Notes: generated by a model from the sequence alone, not told the origin. DNA of 11,698 nt from Clostridium sp. CAG:967 (GCA_000433095.1 HF991479.1:13464-25161); one strand, 5' to 3'; counted from the stretch's first letter, positions 1 through 6,131 are shown. Made by a program: numbers and translations.

Positions 1-449
1 TGCTGAACCATTTTTTGTAAAGCATTTTGTTTAGGCTGTGCTGCGGGTTTTGGAGCTGCTTTCTGAGGTGCGCCCGGAGAAGGCGATGGCATTGAAACCT
101 TCCTTGTCGGATCATGATGACCGCCTGCACGTGAATTTATATCTGCACGATAAGGTGTATTTTTATTTATAGGAGTATCTTCTTTGTCAACAAGAACAAA
201 TTCGATATCATTCATTTTAGGTTTAGGTTTGTCAAAAATCGTAAAAGTGATACCAAGTAATGCAAGGATAAATACAATCAGCCATGCAATACCTATCACG
301 GTAGGGTGTAATATTGAAGAAATTATAATAGATTGTTTTAATGAAATTTCTTCATCGTTTTTCAAAACAGCAGGAGTTGTATAACCTGTATTATTATCAA
401 GCTCCTCATCTTCTATAAAATTGTCTGTGTATTTCCCTAATAAGGACAT
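1..449 (-). CDS. TonB-like energy transducer, N-terminal part (cut by window edge)
   Basis: This reading frame is open from an ATG at 447-449 to the left edge, giving 149 codons; the C-terminus lies outside. About 48 polar residues precede a single hydrophobic span at residues 49-72. Just before the span is SSILH (44-48), which fits the SxxxH motif of TonB membrane anchors that contact ExbB/ExbD. After the span come a short IEFVLVD segment and an NSRAGGHHDP stretch. A Pro/Ala/Lys-rich linker follows from about residue 119, as expected for a periplasm-spanning TonB arm. By family knowledge such proteins pass proton-motive energy to outer-membrane transporters. A weak GGGGAAG ribosome site lies upstream. 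It is the third gene of a same-strand run, 114 nt after the VPAG protein gene. The C-terminal TonB domain is not visible, so another Pro-rich anchored envelope protein is possible. Confidence 0.6.
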   Translation of the reverse strand, partial: MSLLGKYTDNFIEDEELDNNTGYTTPAVLKNDEEISLKQSIIISSILHPTVIGIAWLIVFILALLGITFTIFDKPKPKMNDIEFVLVDKEDTPINKNTPYRADINSRAGGHHDPTRKVSMPSPSPGAPQKAAPKPAAQPKQNALQKMVQ

Positions 450-563
450 TATTTCTTCCCCGTCTTATGATATAGCTCACGATTTTTGTCGAACCGTTTT
501 ATTTAATTTTTGCTAACGCACTTATTCTATTTTAAATCAAAAATAAAATTATTACCTGATTTA

Positions 564-1307
564 CTAGTAATTGTTATTAAACATTGTTGGGTTAACAGTA
601 ATCGGTTGGGTAAGAATTAATTGAATTCCTGAATTTGCAGGGATTTCAACATCATTTCCTTTATCCCAAATAGATTTTACAAGTCCTCCGCCTGCTCCTA
701 CAGCTGTAGCTAAGGCAGTTCCTTTTCCTACACTGCCGCCTGCAAGAGGTGAGATTATAACACCGGCAAGGGCTCCTGCACCTGCGCCTACAGCAACATC
801 TTTACCGTAATCTTTAGCGACATCCATTTTTGTTCCGCCGACCAAAATGCCTGTGTTATCGTTAGTTTTGATTACTGCGGAAATCGGAATTTGAATTCCG
901 TACGGAGTAACTATTTGAGTAAATCTTAAAAGAAGTTTACCGTTCATACTGCCGTGTTTTGCTTTTGAAACTTCAAGAACGGTTCCGGTAACAGAGCTTC
1001 CTGCCGGAGCAATGAGGTTTCCGTTATAATAAAAGTCAGAACCTAACGCAACAGATACATTTTGTCCCAAAGTCAAATTTGCTGAACTTAAAGGAGTTGT
1101 TACGACTGCTGAAACGCTTTGTCCTGCAGGTACGGTTACGACACTTCCTTTTAATGTTTGATTACCGCTGACTGTTTGTGTCGGGTAGTAATTTTGCTGA
1201 TAAAGCGGAGCAGGTGAGCTTTGGCTGTAATCAAAGTTTGGTCCTGCAAATGATGCGCCTGCTGTCAAAATCATTGCGGCTAAAACTAATTGAAGTTTTT
1301 TGTTCAT
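564..1307 (-). CDS. Exported VPAG-domain protein with glycine-zipper-like segment
   Basis: The 247-aa product starts with a clear Sec signal peptide (MNKK, hydrophobic core, predicted cut near ASFA-GP at 21-22). A Gln/Tyr/Pro-rich linker (about 23-50) leads to a beta-rich domain beginning VPAG at 59-62 and running to about 150. The pattern VPAG, GxxV, IAPAGSxVxGTV, then TPxGIxIPI recalls the beta domain of TrbI/VirB10-like proteins. That resemblance is judged by eye and not proven. Residues 171-210 are rich in small residues (GAGAGALAG, AVGAGGG), like a glycine zipper, followed by a second VEIPANSG strand motif. Location is inferred to be periplasm or outer membrane. A good AAGGAAGGT ribosome site supports the start. 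It lies 54 nt after the 194-aa paralogue, probably in one transcript. No function is assigned. Confidence 0.72.
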   Translation of the reverse strand: MNKKLQLVLAAMILTAGASFAGPNFDYSQSSPAPLYQQNYYPTQTVSGNQTLKGSVVTVPAGQSVSAVVTTPLSSANLTLGQNVSVALGSDFYYNGNLIAPAGSSVTGTVLEVSKAKHGSMNGKLLLRFTQIVTPYGIQIPISAVIKTNDNTGILVGGTKMDVAKDYGKDVAVGAGAGALAGVIISPLAGGSVGKGTALATAVGAGGGLVKSIWDKGNDVEIPANSGIQLILTQPITVNPTMFNNNY

Positions 1308-1361
1308 AATCTACCTTCCTTTTCAATTATATCAATATTGTATTTCATATATCATTTTAGG

Positions 1362-1946
1362 TCAATTTGTTAAGGTGTGTGTTATCCAGGCAGGTGAGGT
1401 GAGCATAATAATTTCGTTTGCTCCTGATGAGATTGTGGTATGAGTTCCCATTTTTCTCTCCTGACTTGGCTTTAATTGAAGTGTTATATAGTGCACACGT
1501 TGTTGGCGGTGTGACATTTTTATATATTTAACGGGTTCTGATATACCACCTCCGTAGATATTGTTGTTGGAGGTGTATAAATATCCTTTTATCGGAACTT
1601 CAAAACCGTCTGCGTAGACCATTTTGTTTATTCTTATTTTCATTGAGGCATTTGTCCCTACTACGGGATCGTGAAGGTCTTCTACATAACCGTAAAATTC
1701 TGTATCTTTCGGAATTATTTTGGTTTCGTGCATAAACAGGTCATTTGTTGCGACAAACTTTACCTTGTAGCCATCGGAACAATATTGGGTAGAGATTTCC
1801 TGCAAACTCATTACAGGTATGAATGTCCCTGCCGGAACTTCAATCCCGTCGTAATCTCTTATATCCAGTTGTACGTTTGGTAAGTCTTCTGCCTGCACAC
1901 ACGGTGTTATACAAAATAAACCAAGTAATATTAAAAGTTTTTTCAT
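1362..1946 (-). CDS. Exported VPAG-domain protein, paralogue of the next gene
   Basis: The 194-aa product has a Sec signal peptide (MKKLLILLGLFCITPCVQA, cut near QA-ED). Residues 37-91 (VPAG to YVEDL) align without gaps over 55 positions to residues 59-113 of the 247-aa neighbour. They share VPAG, a Gly and Val in GxxV, an Asp, an I-x-P and the G-x-V turn. The similarity continues through DGFEVPI with one single-residue offset. It lacks the neighbour's glycine-rich insert. It is first in the minus-strand run that also holds the TonB-like gene, so an envelope role is inferred. No Shine-Dalgarno sequence is visible; a TATAAT box lies 7 nt before the ATG, suggesting a leaderless mRNA. Function unknown. 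Confidence 0.68.
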   Translation of the reverse strand: MKKLLILLGLFCITPCVQAEDLPNVQLDIRDYDGIEVPAGTFIPVMSLQEISTQYCSDGYKVKFVATNDLFMHETKIIPKDTEFYGYVEDLHDPVVGTNASMKIRINKMVYADGFEVPIKGYLYTSNNNIYGGGISEPVKYIKMSHRQQRVHYITLQLKPSQERKMGTHTTISSGANEIIMLTSPAWITHTLTN

Positions 1947-1953
1947 AATAGTT

Positions 1954-1981
1954 ATTATAACAGTTTTTTCTGTATTATCAA
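1954..1981 (-). promoter_or_regulatory. Sigma70-type promoter, likely leaderless start for the 194-aa VPAG gene
   Basis: Read on the minus strand: TTGATA (1976-1981), a 16-nt spacer, then TATAAT (1954-1959) with an upstream TG that makes an extended -10 (TGTTATAAT). Only 7 nt separate the -10 box from the ATG at 1946, so transcription should start at or next to the start codon. Confidence 0.6.
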
Positions 1982-2076
1982 TATAACGATTTATATATAA
2001 TTATGTTCATAAAATTTTTATTACAAATGTAAATTTTTTAATTTATATAGCAATTCGGGCGGATAAATTTACTTTA

Positions 2077-2082
2077 TATAAT
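2077..2082 (+). promoter_or_regulatory. Probable -10 box for the 210-aa gene
   Basis: TATAAT sits 28 nt before the GTG start at 2111, leaving a leader of about 20 nt that holds the AAAAGGTGA ribosome site. No convincing -35 box is seen 16-18 nt upstream. Confidence 0.4.
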
Positions 2083-2110
2083 TGTAGTGTAGTTTAAAAG
2101 GTGAATTATT

Positions 2111-2743
2111 GTGTTCAGTGCAGTAGCATCAGGAATATTTGCAGTACGCAATGCTGACAAAACCAAAAACGGTGAAGTCGGAAGAAGTGTTGTGACTTTA
2201 GGTCAGACTGCAGGGATTGTTCAGGAAGTTGCAAAATACGATAATGTTGTGGCAAATACGGCAAGAAGTGCTGTAAGTGTCTTTTCCAATCTGGCAAAAC
2301 AAAACAAAGCTTTTGAATATGCCGGAAAATTTACACAATTTGCCGTTGATAATGTAAACCCGCTTATTTGTGCATCAGGCGTTATAAAGACAGCTATGGC
2401 AGAAGATAAGGTTAAGACAGGTGTTACGGAGGCTGCTGCTTTATCTGCAATGTTTGCAGGTGAGGGATTAATTAAACTTAACTACGATAAAATAGCATCT
2501 TCGAAGGCTGTAAAAGATGCTGGTATTAAGCTTGCTGAAAATAAAACATTTAAACCTGTATTTGAATATCTATCAAAAAATAAAATGGGCGGAAAAATTG
2601 GTACGGTTGTTAAAGGTCTTGCTTTTGTAGGCGGATCCATGGCTTCTTATGCGGTCGGACAAAAATTCGGAGAAGACATAGCTAATCGTGTTGAGGCTAA
2701 TTTAGGTCTTACAAAACCTCAAAAAATCAATCAGATGACTTAA
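2111..2743 (+). CDS. Unrecognised Ala/Gly-rich protein, 210 aa
   Basis: A GTG start is preceded by AAAAGGTGA with 6-nt spacing, a good ribosome site. The product has no signal peptide. It is rich in Ala, Val and Gly with regularly spaced Lys and Asn, and reads as mostly alpha-helical. Several mildly hydrophobic stretches (about 79-95 around NPLICASGVIKTAM, 104-119 AALSAMFAGEGL, 163-182 VVKGLAFVGGSMASYAVG) could associate with a membrane but are weak as true spans. I do not recognise the family. It lies 34 nt before the SpoIID-like gene on the same strand, but that gene seems to have its own promoter. It may be lineage-specific. Coding is supported by start signal, length and codon use; function is unknown. 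Confidence 0.65.
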   Translation: MFSAVASGIFAVRNADKTKNGEVGRSVVTLGQTAGIVQEVAKYDNVVANTARSAVSVFSNLAKQNKAFEYAGKFTQFAVDNVNPLICASGVIKTAMAEDKVKTGVTEAAALSAMFAGEGLIKLNYDKIASSKAVKDAGIKLAENKTFKPVFEYLSKNKMGGKIGTVVKGLAFVGGSMASYAVGQKFGEDIANRVEANLGLTKPQKINQMT

Positions 2744-2762
2744 TAACTTTTAGCCCGTAATA

Positions 2763-2771
2763 TGTTATAAT
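2763..2771 (+). promoter_or_regulatory. Extended -10 box abutting the spoIID-like start codon
   Basis: TGTTATAAT ends 6 nt before the GTG at 2778. No -35 box and no Shine-Dalgarno sequence are seen, which fits an extended -10 promoter giving a leaderless mRNA. The same nonamer is used before the gene at 1946 on the other strand. Confidence 0.45.
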
Positions 2772-2777
2772 ATTTTT

Positions 2778-3650
2778 GTGAAAAAGATTATACTATTAGT
2801 TTCTATTTTTTGTTTAAATCTTGTGTTCGCAAGTCCTTCTTATGCTATAAAAATAGGGCTTCAAACAGAGGTAGAATCTACAGGTGTCGGAACATCCGTC
2901 AGCGGTAAAATTATTGATGCAAATACAAATCATACAATATGTGATTTGGATGCCATGAAGGGATATGAAATAAGACCTTATCACAATCTTATGGCAATAA
3001 GGGTTGATGGCGAATATTATAAAATTAAATCCGATAATATTGTTTTAAAAACAATGAACCCGGGTTTTGTCAGCGTAAAAGGCAAGTGGTATCGTGGCAT
3101 TGTTATGATACAGAATAAAAACGGAAAACTTACCGTTATAAATAACGTTCCTTTAGAAGATTATTTAAAAGGGGTTGTACCTTCCGAGATGCCGTCAAGC
3201 TGGGCTACGGAAGCTCATAAGGCTCAGGCGATTGCTGCAAGAAGTTATGCTCTTGCCAACCTTGGCAAACGTGCAAGATACGGCTATGATTTGAAAGACA
3301 CACCTGAAGATCAGGCTTACGGCGGAGCATCTGCGGAAACAGCCGACACAAATTATGCTGTTGACCAGACAAAAGGCATTGTTCTTACATATAATATGAA
3401 AGTTATAAATGCATACTATTCAGCATCGGCAGGCGGTCAGACAAATACTAACAGCTGGGGAAGCAGCCTTCCGTATCTTCGTTCTGTTCCGTCATTTGAT
3501 GATAATGTGAAAAAAAACGGGCATGGCGTAGGCATGTCGCAGCATGGTGCTAATAATTTAGCTAAACAGGGGTATAATGCATACCAAATATTACAATATT
3601 TCTACAATGATGTTAAATTTGCACGTGTAAATCCTGATTCTTATAATTAG
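2778..3650 (+). CDS. SpoIID/LytB-domain protein, exported peptidoglycan lytic transglycosylase type
   Basis: The 290-aa product (GTG start) has a Sec signal peptide (residues 1-23, ending PSYA). It then has the SpoIID/LytB hallmarks: PLEDYLKGVVPSEMP (125-139) with the likely catalytic Glu137, KAQAIAARSYAL (148-159), YYSASAGGQT (213-222) and the C-terminal GHGVGMSQHGA (248-258). Family members cut glycan strands lacking stem peptides; Bacillus SpoIID does so during engulfment. Many non-sporing bacteria carry homologues, and amidase-enhancer (LytB) roles are the alternative. Compared with SpoIID as I remember it, the stretch between PYLRSV (232-237) and the HGVGMSQ motif is very short, so this is a compact form. 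Periplasmic action in wall remodelling is inferred. No convincing terminator follows. Confidence 0.85.
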   Translation: MKKIILLVSIFCLNLVFASPSYAIKIGLQTEVESTGVGTSVSGKIIDANTNHTICDLDAMKGYEIRPYHNLMAIRVDGEYYKIKSDNIVLKTMNPGFVSVKGKWYRGIVMIQNKNGKLTVINNVPLEDYLKGVVPSEMPSSWATEAHKAQAIAARSYALANLGKRARYGYDLKDTPEDQAYGGASAETADTNYAVDQTKGIVLTYNMKVINAYYSASAGGQTNTNSWGSSLPYLRSVPSFDDNVKKNGHGVGMSQHGANNLAKQGYNAYQILQYFYNDVKFARVNPDSYN

Positions 3651-3745
3651 CCTTAAAACGCCTCTGGTATTATGTTTCCCGCCTGTTATGTCCTCGAAAT
3701 CCAGTGTATATTTAGTATATATAAAAAATTTTTTTCAAAAACCTC

Positions 3746-3773
3746 TTGCCAAAATCAAATAAAATGATATAAT
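3746..3773 (+). promoter_or_regulatory. HU gene promoter
   Basis: TTGCCA (3746-3751), 16-nt spacer, TATAAT (3768-3773) preceded by TGA, an extended -10. The predicted start near 3780 gives a leader of about 73 nt before the HU ATG. Confidence 0.65.
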
Positions 3774-3791
3774 AAATCTGTCGATATTAAA

Positions 3792-3831
3792 TGCATGCGG
3801 AGAGAGAGAATGGTTTCGATTACTGTATGCA
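3792..3831 (+). other. Hairpin in the HU 5' leader
   Basis: TGCATGCGG (3792-3800) can pair with CTGTATGCA (3823-3831): 9 bp including two G-U pairs. The 22-nt apical part contains the purine run AGAGAGAGAA. It ends just upstream of the AAAAGGAGG ribosome site (3838-3846), so it would leave that site free. This could be an mRNA-stability or regulatory leader; no known riboswitch class is recognised. Confidence 0.4.
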
Positions 3832-3852
3832 CAAGGTAAAAGGAGGTTCGTA

Positions 3853-4125
3853 ATGAACAAAGAAGAATTAGTAAAAGAAGTTTCAAAAAAAGCAAAAGTA
3901 TCTCAAAAAGCAACTGCTGACATCATTGCAGCAACTTTAGAAACAATTGAAAAAACAGTTTCAAAAGGTAAAAAAGTAACTTTAGTTGGCTTTGGTACTT
4001 TTGAACCACGTAAAAGAGCTGCAAGAACAGGTAGAAACCCTCAAACAGGTGCTCCTTTGAAAATTGCTGCTAAAACAGTTCCTGCTTTCTCAGCTGGTAA
4101 AAAATTCAAAGAATTAGTAAAATAA
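3853..4125 (+). CDS. hup: DNA-binding protein HU
   Basis: The 90-aa product is the normal HU length. It starts MNKEELVKEVSKKAKVSQ and carries the dimer-core GFGTFEPRKRAARTGRNPQTG region (residues 47-67). That region includes the beta-arm with the NPQTG proline that in HU/IHF proteins intercalates and kinks DNA. It closes with VPAFSAGKKFKELV. HU is an abundant nucleoid protein binding DNA with little sequence preference, as a homodimer where there is one gene. AAAAGGAGG lies 6 nt before the ATG. Codon choice is strongly restricted (GCA/GCT, AAA, GTA, TCA), unlike the neighbours and as expected for a highly expressed gene. Monocistronic: own promoter upstream, terminator at 4209-4240. Confidence 0.95.
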   Translation: MNKEELVKEVSKKAKVSQKATADIIAATLETIEKTVSKGKKVTLVGFGTFEPRKRAARTGRNPQTGAPLKIAAKTVPAFSAGKKFKELVK

Positions 4126-4189
4126 CGGATTTCCACTCTGCCGAACAAAACAATCCTGTGAATTGTTTTGTGAGAGGTGACGAAGTCCG
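4126..4189 (+). ncRNA. Nested stem-loop element in the HU 3' UTR
   Basis: It begins at the first base after the HU stop codon. P1: 4126-4133 with 4182-4189, 8 bp including one G-U. P2: 4134-4139 (CACTCT) with 4173-4179 (AGAGGTG), 6 bp with G4176 bulged. P3: 4145-4154 (ACAAAACAAT) with 4162-4171 (ATTGTTTTGT), 10 perfect bp and a 7-nt loop. In total, 24 pairs in 64 nt form one coaxial-looking arm. ACTCTGC (4135-4141) inside P2 is also an exact complement of the left terminator arm (GCAGAGT, 4209-4215), so two folds are possible. I recognise no known RNA family. It may be a 3' stability element or a terminator-modulating structure. Confidence 0.5.
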
Positions 4190-4208
4190 GATAGTATAGA
4201 GAAATGAA

Positions 4209-4240
4209 GCAGAGTTGATATTTATCAACTCTGCTTTTTT
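4209..4240 (+). terminator. Rho-independent terminator of the HU gene
   Basis: GCAGAGTTGAT, a 4-nt ATTT loop and ATCAACTCTGC form a perfect stem of about 11 bp followed by TTTTTT. The right arm and U-run lie inside the last codons of rsmD on the other strand. In the rsmD direction the stem is followed only by TTCATTTC, so it is at best a weak terminator there. Confidence 0.9.
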
Positions 4241-4755
4241 ATTGTTTTTATGAATGTTATAAACTTGTCGCCGTATTTTTTTTGTTTTATTACTTCAAAA
4301 TCCTGACAGTTAACTTCGTTTACGTGTTCTAAAATAATTATATTATTGGCAATGTTTTTTACGGCTTGCAGGCTGTTTTCATAAATTCCCGAAAAGTATG
4401 GCGGATCAATGTAGATTACGTCATATTTTTCGTTGAATTTTTGTGTTAATTTCAGGCTGTCGCCGATAAACAGCTTTGGCGAAGGGTTGAATTTTTTGTA
4501 ATTTGTTTTTATTATTTGTGCTGCTTTAGGATTTTTTTCAATAGCACAGGCACGTTCAAACCCTCTTGATAATGCTTCTAGCCCCATAATTCCTGAACCT
4601 GCATACATATCAAGAAACGAGCTGCCTTCAAAATCTATCATAGACTGCAAAGTGTTAAAAACACTCATTCTGACTTTTGAAAGTGTCGGTCTTGTAATGT
4701 TTTCATCGGGTGCTGTTATTTTTTGTCCTTTAAATCTGCCTGCCGTTATTATCAT
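4225..4755 (-). CDS. rsmD: 16S rRNA (guanine966-N2)-methyltransferase RsmD
   Basis: The 176-aa product is about the usual RsmD length. It opens MIITAGRFKGQKI, then TRPTLSKVRMSVFNTL (21-36), both typical of RsmD. The SAM-binding loop is FLDMYAGSGIMGLEALSRG (47-65) and the acceptor-base motif is DPPY (117-120). RsmD transfers a methyl group from S-adenosylmethionine to N2 of G966 of 16S rRNA in assembling 30S subunits. No Shine-Dalgarno sequence is seen; TAAAAT lies 7 nt before the ATG, so a leaderless mRNA is plausible. It is divergent from fixC with overlapping promoters and convergent with HU; its final codons are part of the HU terminator stem. Confidence 0.92.
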   Translation of the reverse strand: MIITAGRFKGQKITAPDENITRPTLSKVRMSVFNTLQSMIDFEGSSFLDMYAGSGIMGLEALSRGFERACAIEKNPKAAQIIKTNYKKFNPSPKLFIGDSLKLTQKFNEKYDVIYIDPPYFSGIYENSLQAVKNIANNIIILEHVNEVNCQDFEVIKQKKYGDKFITFIKTIKKQS

Positions 4756-4762
4756 ATTAACT

Positions 4763-4768
4763 ATTTTA
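4763..4768 (-). promoter_or_regulatory. Probable -10 box of rsmD
   Basis: TAAAAT on the minus strand, 7 nt before the rsmD ATG, with no good -35 box and no ribosome site. It overlaps the -35 box of the opposite fixC promoter, so the two promoters probably compete. Confidence 0.4.
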
Positions 4769-4793
4769 CAATGAATAAAATTTGGTGTATAGT
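4765..4793 (+). promoter_or_regulatory. fixCX promoter
   Basis: TTTACA (4765-4770), 17-nt spacer, TATAGT (4788-4793) directly preceded by TG. The expected start near 4800 gives a leader of about 27 nt. TATACA at 4801-4806 is a second, weaker -10 candidate. Confidence 0.5.
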
Positions 4794-4804
4794 TTTGGTG
4801 TATA
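4781..4804 (+). repeat. 11-bp direct repeat in the fixC/rsmD intergenic region
   Basis: TTTGGTGTATA occurs exactly at 4781-4791 and 4794-4804 (period 13). It covers the fixC -10 box and the next 11 nt. It could be a tandem regulator site or a small duplication that doubled the -10 region. Confidence 0.4.
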
Positions 4805-4826
4805 CAGTTTTTTAATCGGGGCTACT

Positions 4827-6131
4827 ATGGAGAAGCAGGAAAATAAAACAGAGGTTATAGTTGTAGGCGGCGGACCTGCGGGAATTTCGTGCGCAATTAC
4901 AATTGCAAGGGCAGGAAAAAACGTTGTATTAATCGAACGTGGAAAATTTTCAGGCAGTAAAAATGTTTTTGGCGGTGCAATATATGCACAGCCAACCCGT
5001 GAAATTTTTCCTGATTTTGAGAAAAGTGCACCTGTTGAAAGAGCAACTGTCGAGCATAAATATGCTTTGCTTGGAGAAGAAGATGCAACAGTTATTTCTT
5101 ATAAGAAAAAACATGCAGTACCTGTAAGTTATAGTGTTGTTCGTGGAAAATTCGACCGCTGGATGGCAGATGAAGCTAAAAAGGAAGGCGTTATTCTTGT
5201 CGAAGAAACTGTAGTCAGAGAATTAATTATTGAAGACGGATTTGTAAAGGGTGTAAAAACGGAATTGGAAGAGTATTACGCTGATATCGTAGTTCTTGCT
5301 GACGGTGTAAACTCTCTTTTGGCAAAACAAATCGGTCTTAGAGGCGATATAAAACCCGAAGATGTTGCATTAAGTGTAAAAGAAGTTATTAAATTACCTA
5401 AAGAAGTTATAAATAACCGTTTCCACGTTGAAGATAATGAGGGCTGTGTTTATGAATTGTTCGGCGGTCCGATGCTTGGGATGCTCGGATTGGGATTTAT
5501 GTATACAAATAAGGAAGCTGTTACAATCGGTCTGGGCATAACTTTAAGCGAGCTTGTGGAACACGGATTGAAGCCTTATGATATGCTTGACGAGTTGAAA
5601 GCTCATCCTGAAATTGCTCCTTTAATCAAAGACGGCGAACTTGTTGAATATTCTGCTCACTTAATTCCGGAGGGCGGTTATAAAAAAGTACCTCTTTTGT
5701 TTGGGGCAGGTGTAATGGTTTGCGGTGATGCGGCAATGTTTGTTAATAACCTTCACTGGGAAGGTACGAACCTTGCTATGATATCAGGCAAAATTGCAGG
5801 AGAAACGGCTGTTATAGCGTTAGGCAAAGGTGATTTTTCCGAACGTTCGCTTGTTCGTTATCAGGAAGAGCTCGAAAATTCTTTTATAATGAAAGATTTA
5901 AGAACTTACCGTGATTTGATGAGCGGTATTCATGAAAGACGTGCTGAATTTTTAGGCTACTATCCGCAAAAAATAAACTCTTTCTTTGAAATGTTTACCT
6001 CTGTTGACGGAATTCCTAAGCGTGAAAAATATTGGGATTTCATAAAAAGCATTTTCAAAGACAGAAAAGTTGCCGAACTTTTCAAAGACGGCTGGTCAGC
6101 TGTTAAATTATTATGGAGTATTTTAAAATGA
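4827..6131 (+). CDS. fixC: FixC, electron-transfer flavoprotein:quinone oxidoreductase-like flavoprotein
   Basis: The 434-aa product is normal FixC length. The FAD-binding Rossmann motif is EVIVVGGGPAG (9-19), ending with the Glu of VVLIERG that usually contacts ribose. GGAIYAQP (49-56), ALLADGVNS-like VVLADGVNS and the late GVMVCGDAAMFVN motif are typical of FixC/ETF-QO flavoproteins. It lacks the C-terminal ferredoxin domain of mitochondrial ETF-QO; FixX, encoded next, supplies that part. In FixABCX, FixAB oxidises NADH and bifurcates electrons to quinone (through FixCX) and to low-potential ferredoxin or flavodoxin. An in-frame extension back to 4782 is rejected: it overlaps the promoter and lacks a ribosome site, whereas GGGG lies just before the ATG at 4827. 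fixA and fixB are not in this window. Confidence 0.88.
   Translation: MEKQENKTEVIVVGGGPAGISCAITIARAGKNVVLIERGKFSGSKNVFGGAIYAQPTREIFPDFEKSAPVERATVEHKYALLGEEDATVISYKKKHAVPVSYSVVRGKFDRWMADEAKKEGVILVEETVVRELIIEDGFVKGVKTELEEYYADIVVLADGVNSLLAKQIGLRGDIKPEDVALSVKEVIKLPKEVINNRFHVEDNEGCVYELFGGPMLGMLGLGFMYTNKEAVTIGLGITLSELVEHGLKPYDMLDELKAHPEIAPLIKDGELVEYSAHLIPEGGYKKVPLLFGAGVMVCGDAAMFVNNLHWEGTNLAMISGKIAGETAVIALGKGDFSERSLVRYQEELENSFIMKDLRTYRDLMSGIHERRAEFLGYYPQKINSFFEMFTSVDGIPKREKYWDFIKSIFKDRKVAELFKDGWSAVKLLWSILK

Noticed and set aside
184..384. Plus-strand 66-codon frame inside the TonB-like gene.
   Set aside because: The minus-strand frame has a membrane anchor with SxxxH motif and a Pro-rich linker; the plus frame lacks a ribosome site and is a shadow.
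3676..3771. A 31-codon open frame after the SpoIID-like gene (starts MFPACYVLEIQ).
   Set aside because: No ribosome site, and it runs through the HU promoter; composition is not protein-like. Nothing else convincing lies in 3651-3745, including no terminator.
3808..3825. AATGGTTTCGATTACTG in the HU leader resembles the 5' end of tmRNA.
   Set aside because: There is no matching tRNA-like 3' half with CCA, no tag reading frame, and the HU gene follows 28 nt later; a chance match.
4177..4215. GTCCGG and GAAGCAG in the HU 3' UTR recall the conserved core of bacterial SRP RNA.
   Set aside because: The spacing is wrong, the asymmetric loop cannot form, and both pieces are explained by P1 and the terminator stem.
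4126..4240. Calling the HU 3' element a metabolite riboswitch.
   Set aside because: No known aptamer core is recognised and no sense gene lies downstream of the terminator; only the competing pairings are visible.
4782..4826. Fifteen-residue N-terminal extension of FixC.
   Set aside because: It overlaps the promoter and direct repeat; the FAD motif is already at the normal distance from ATG 4827.
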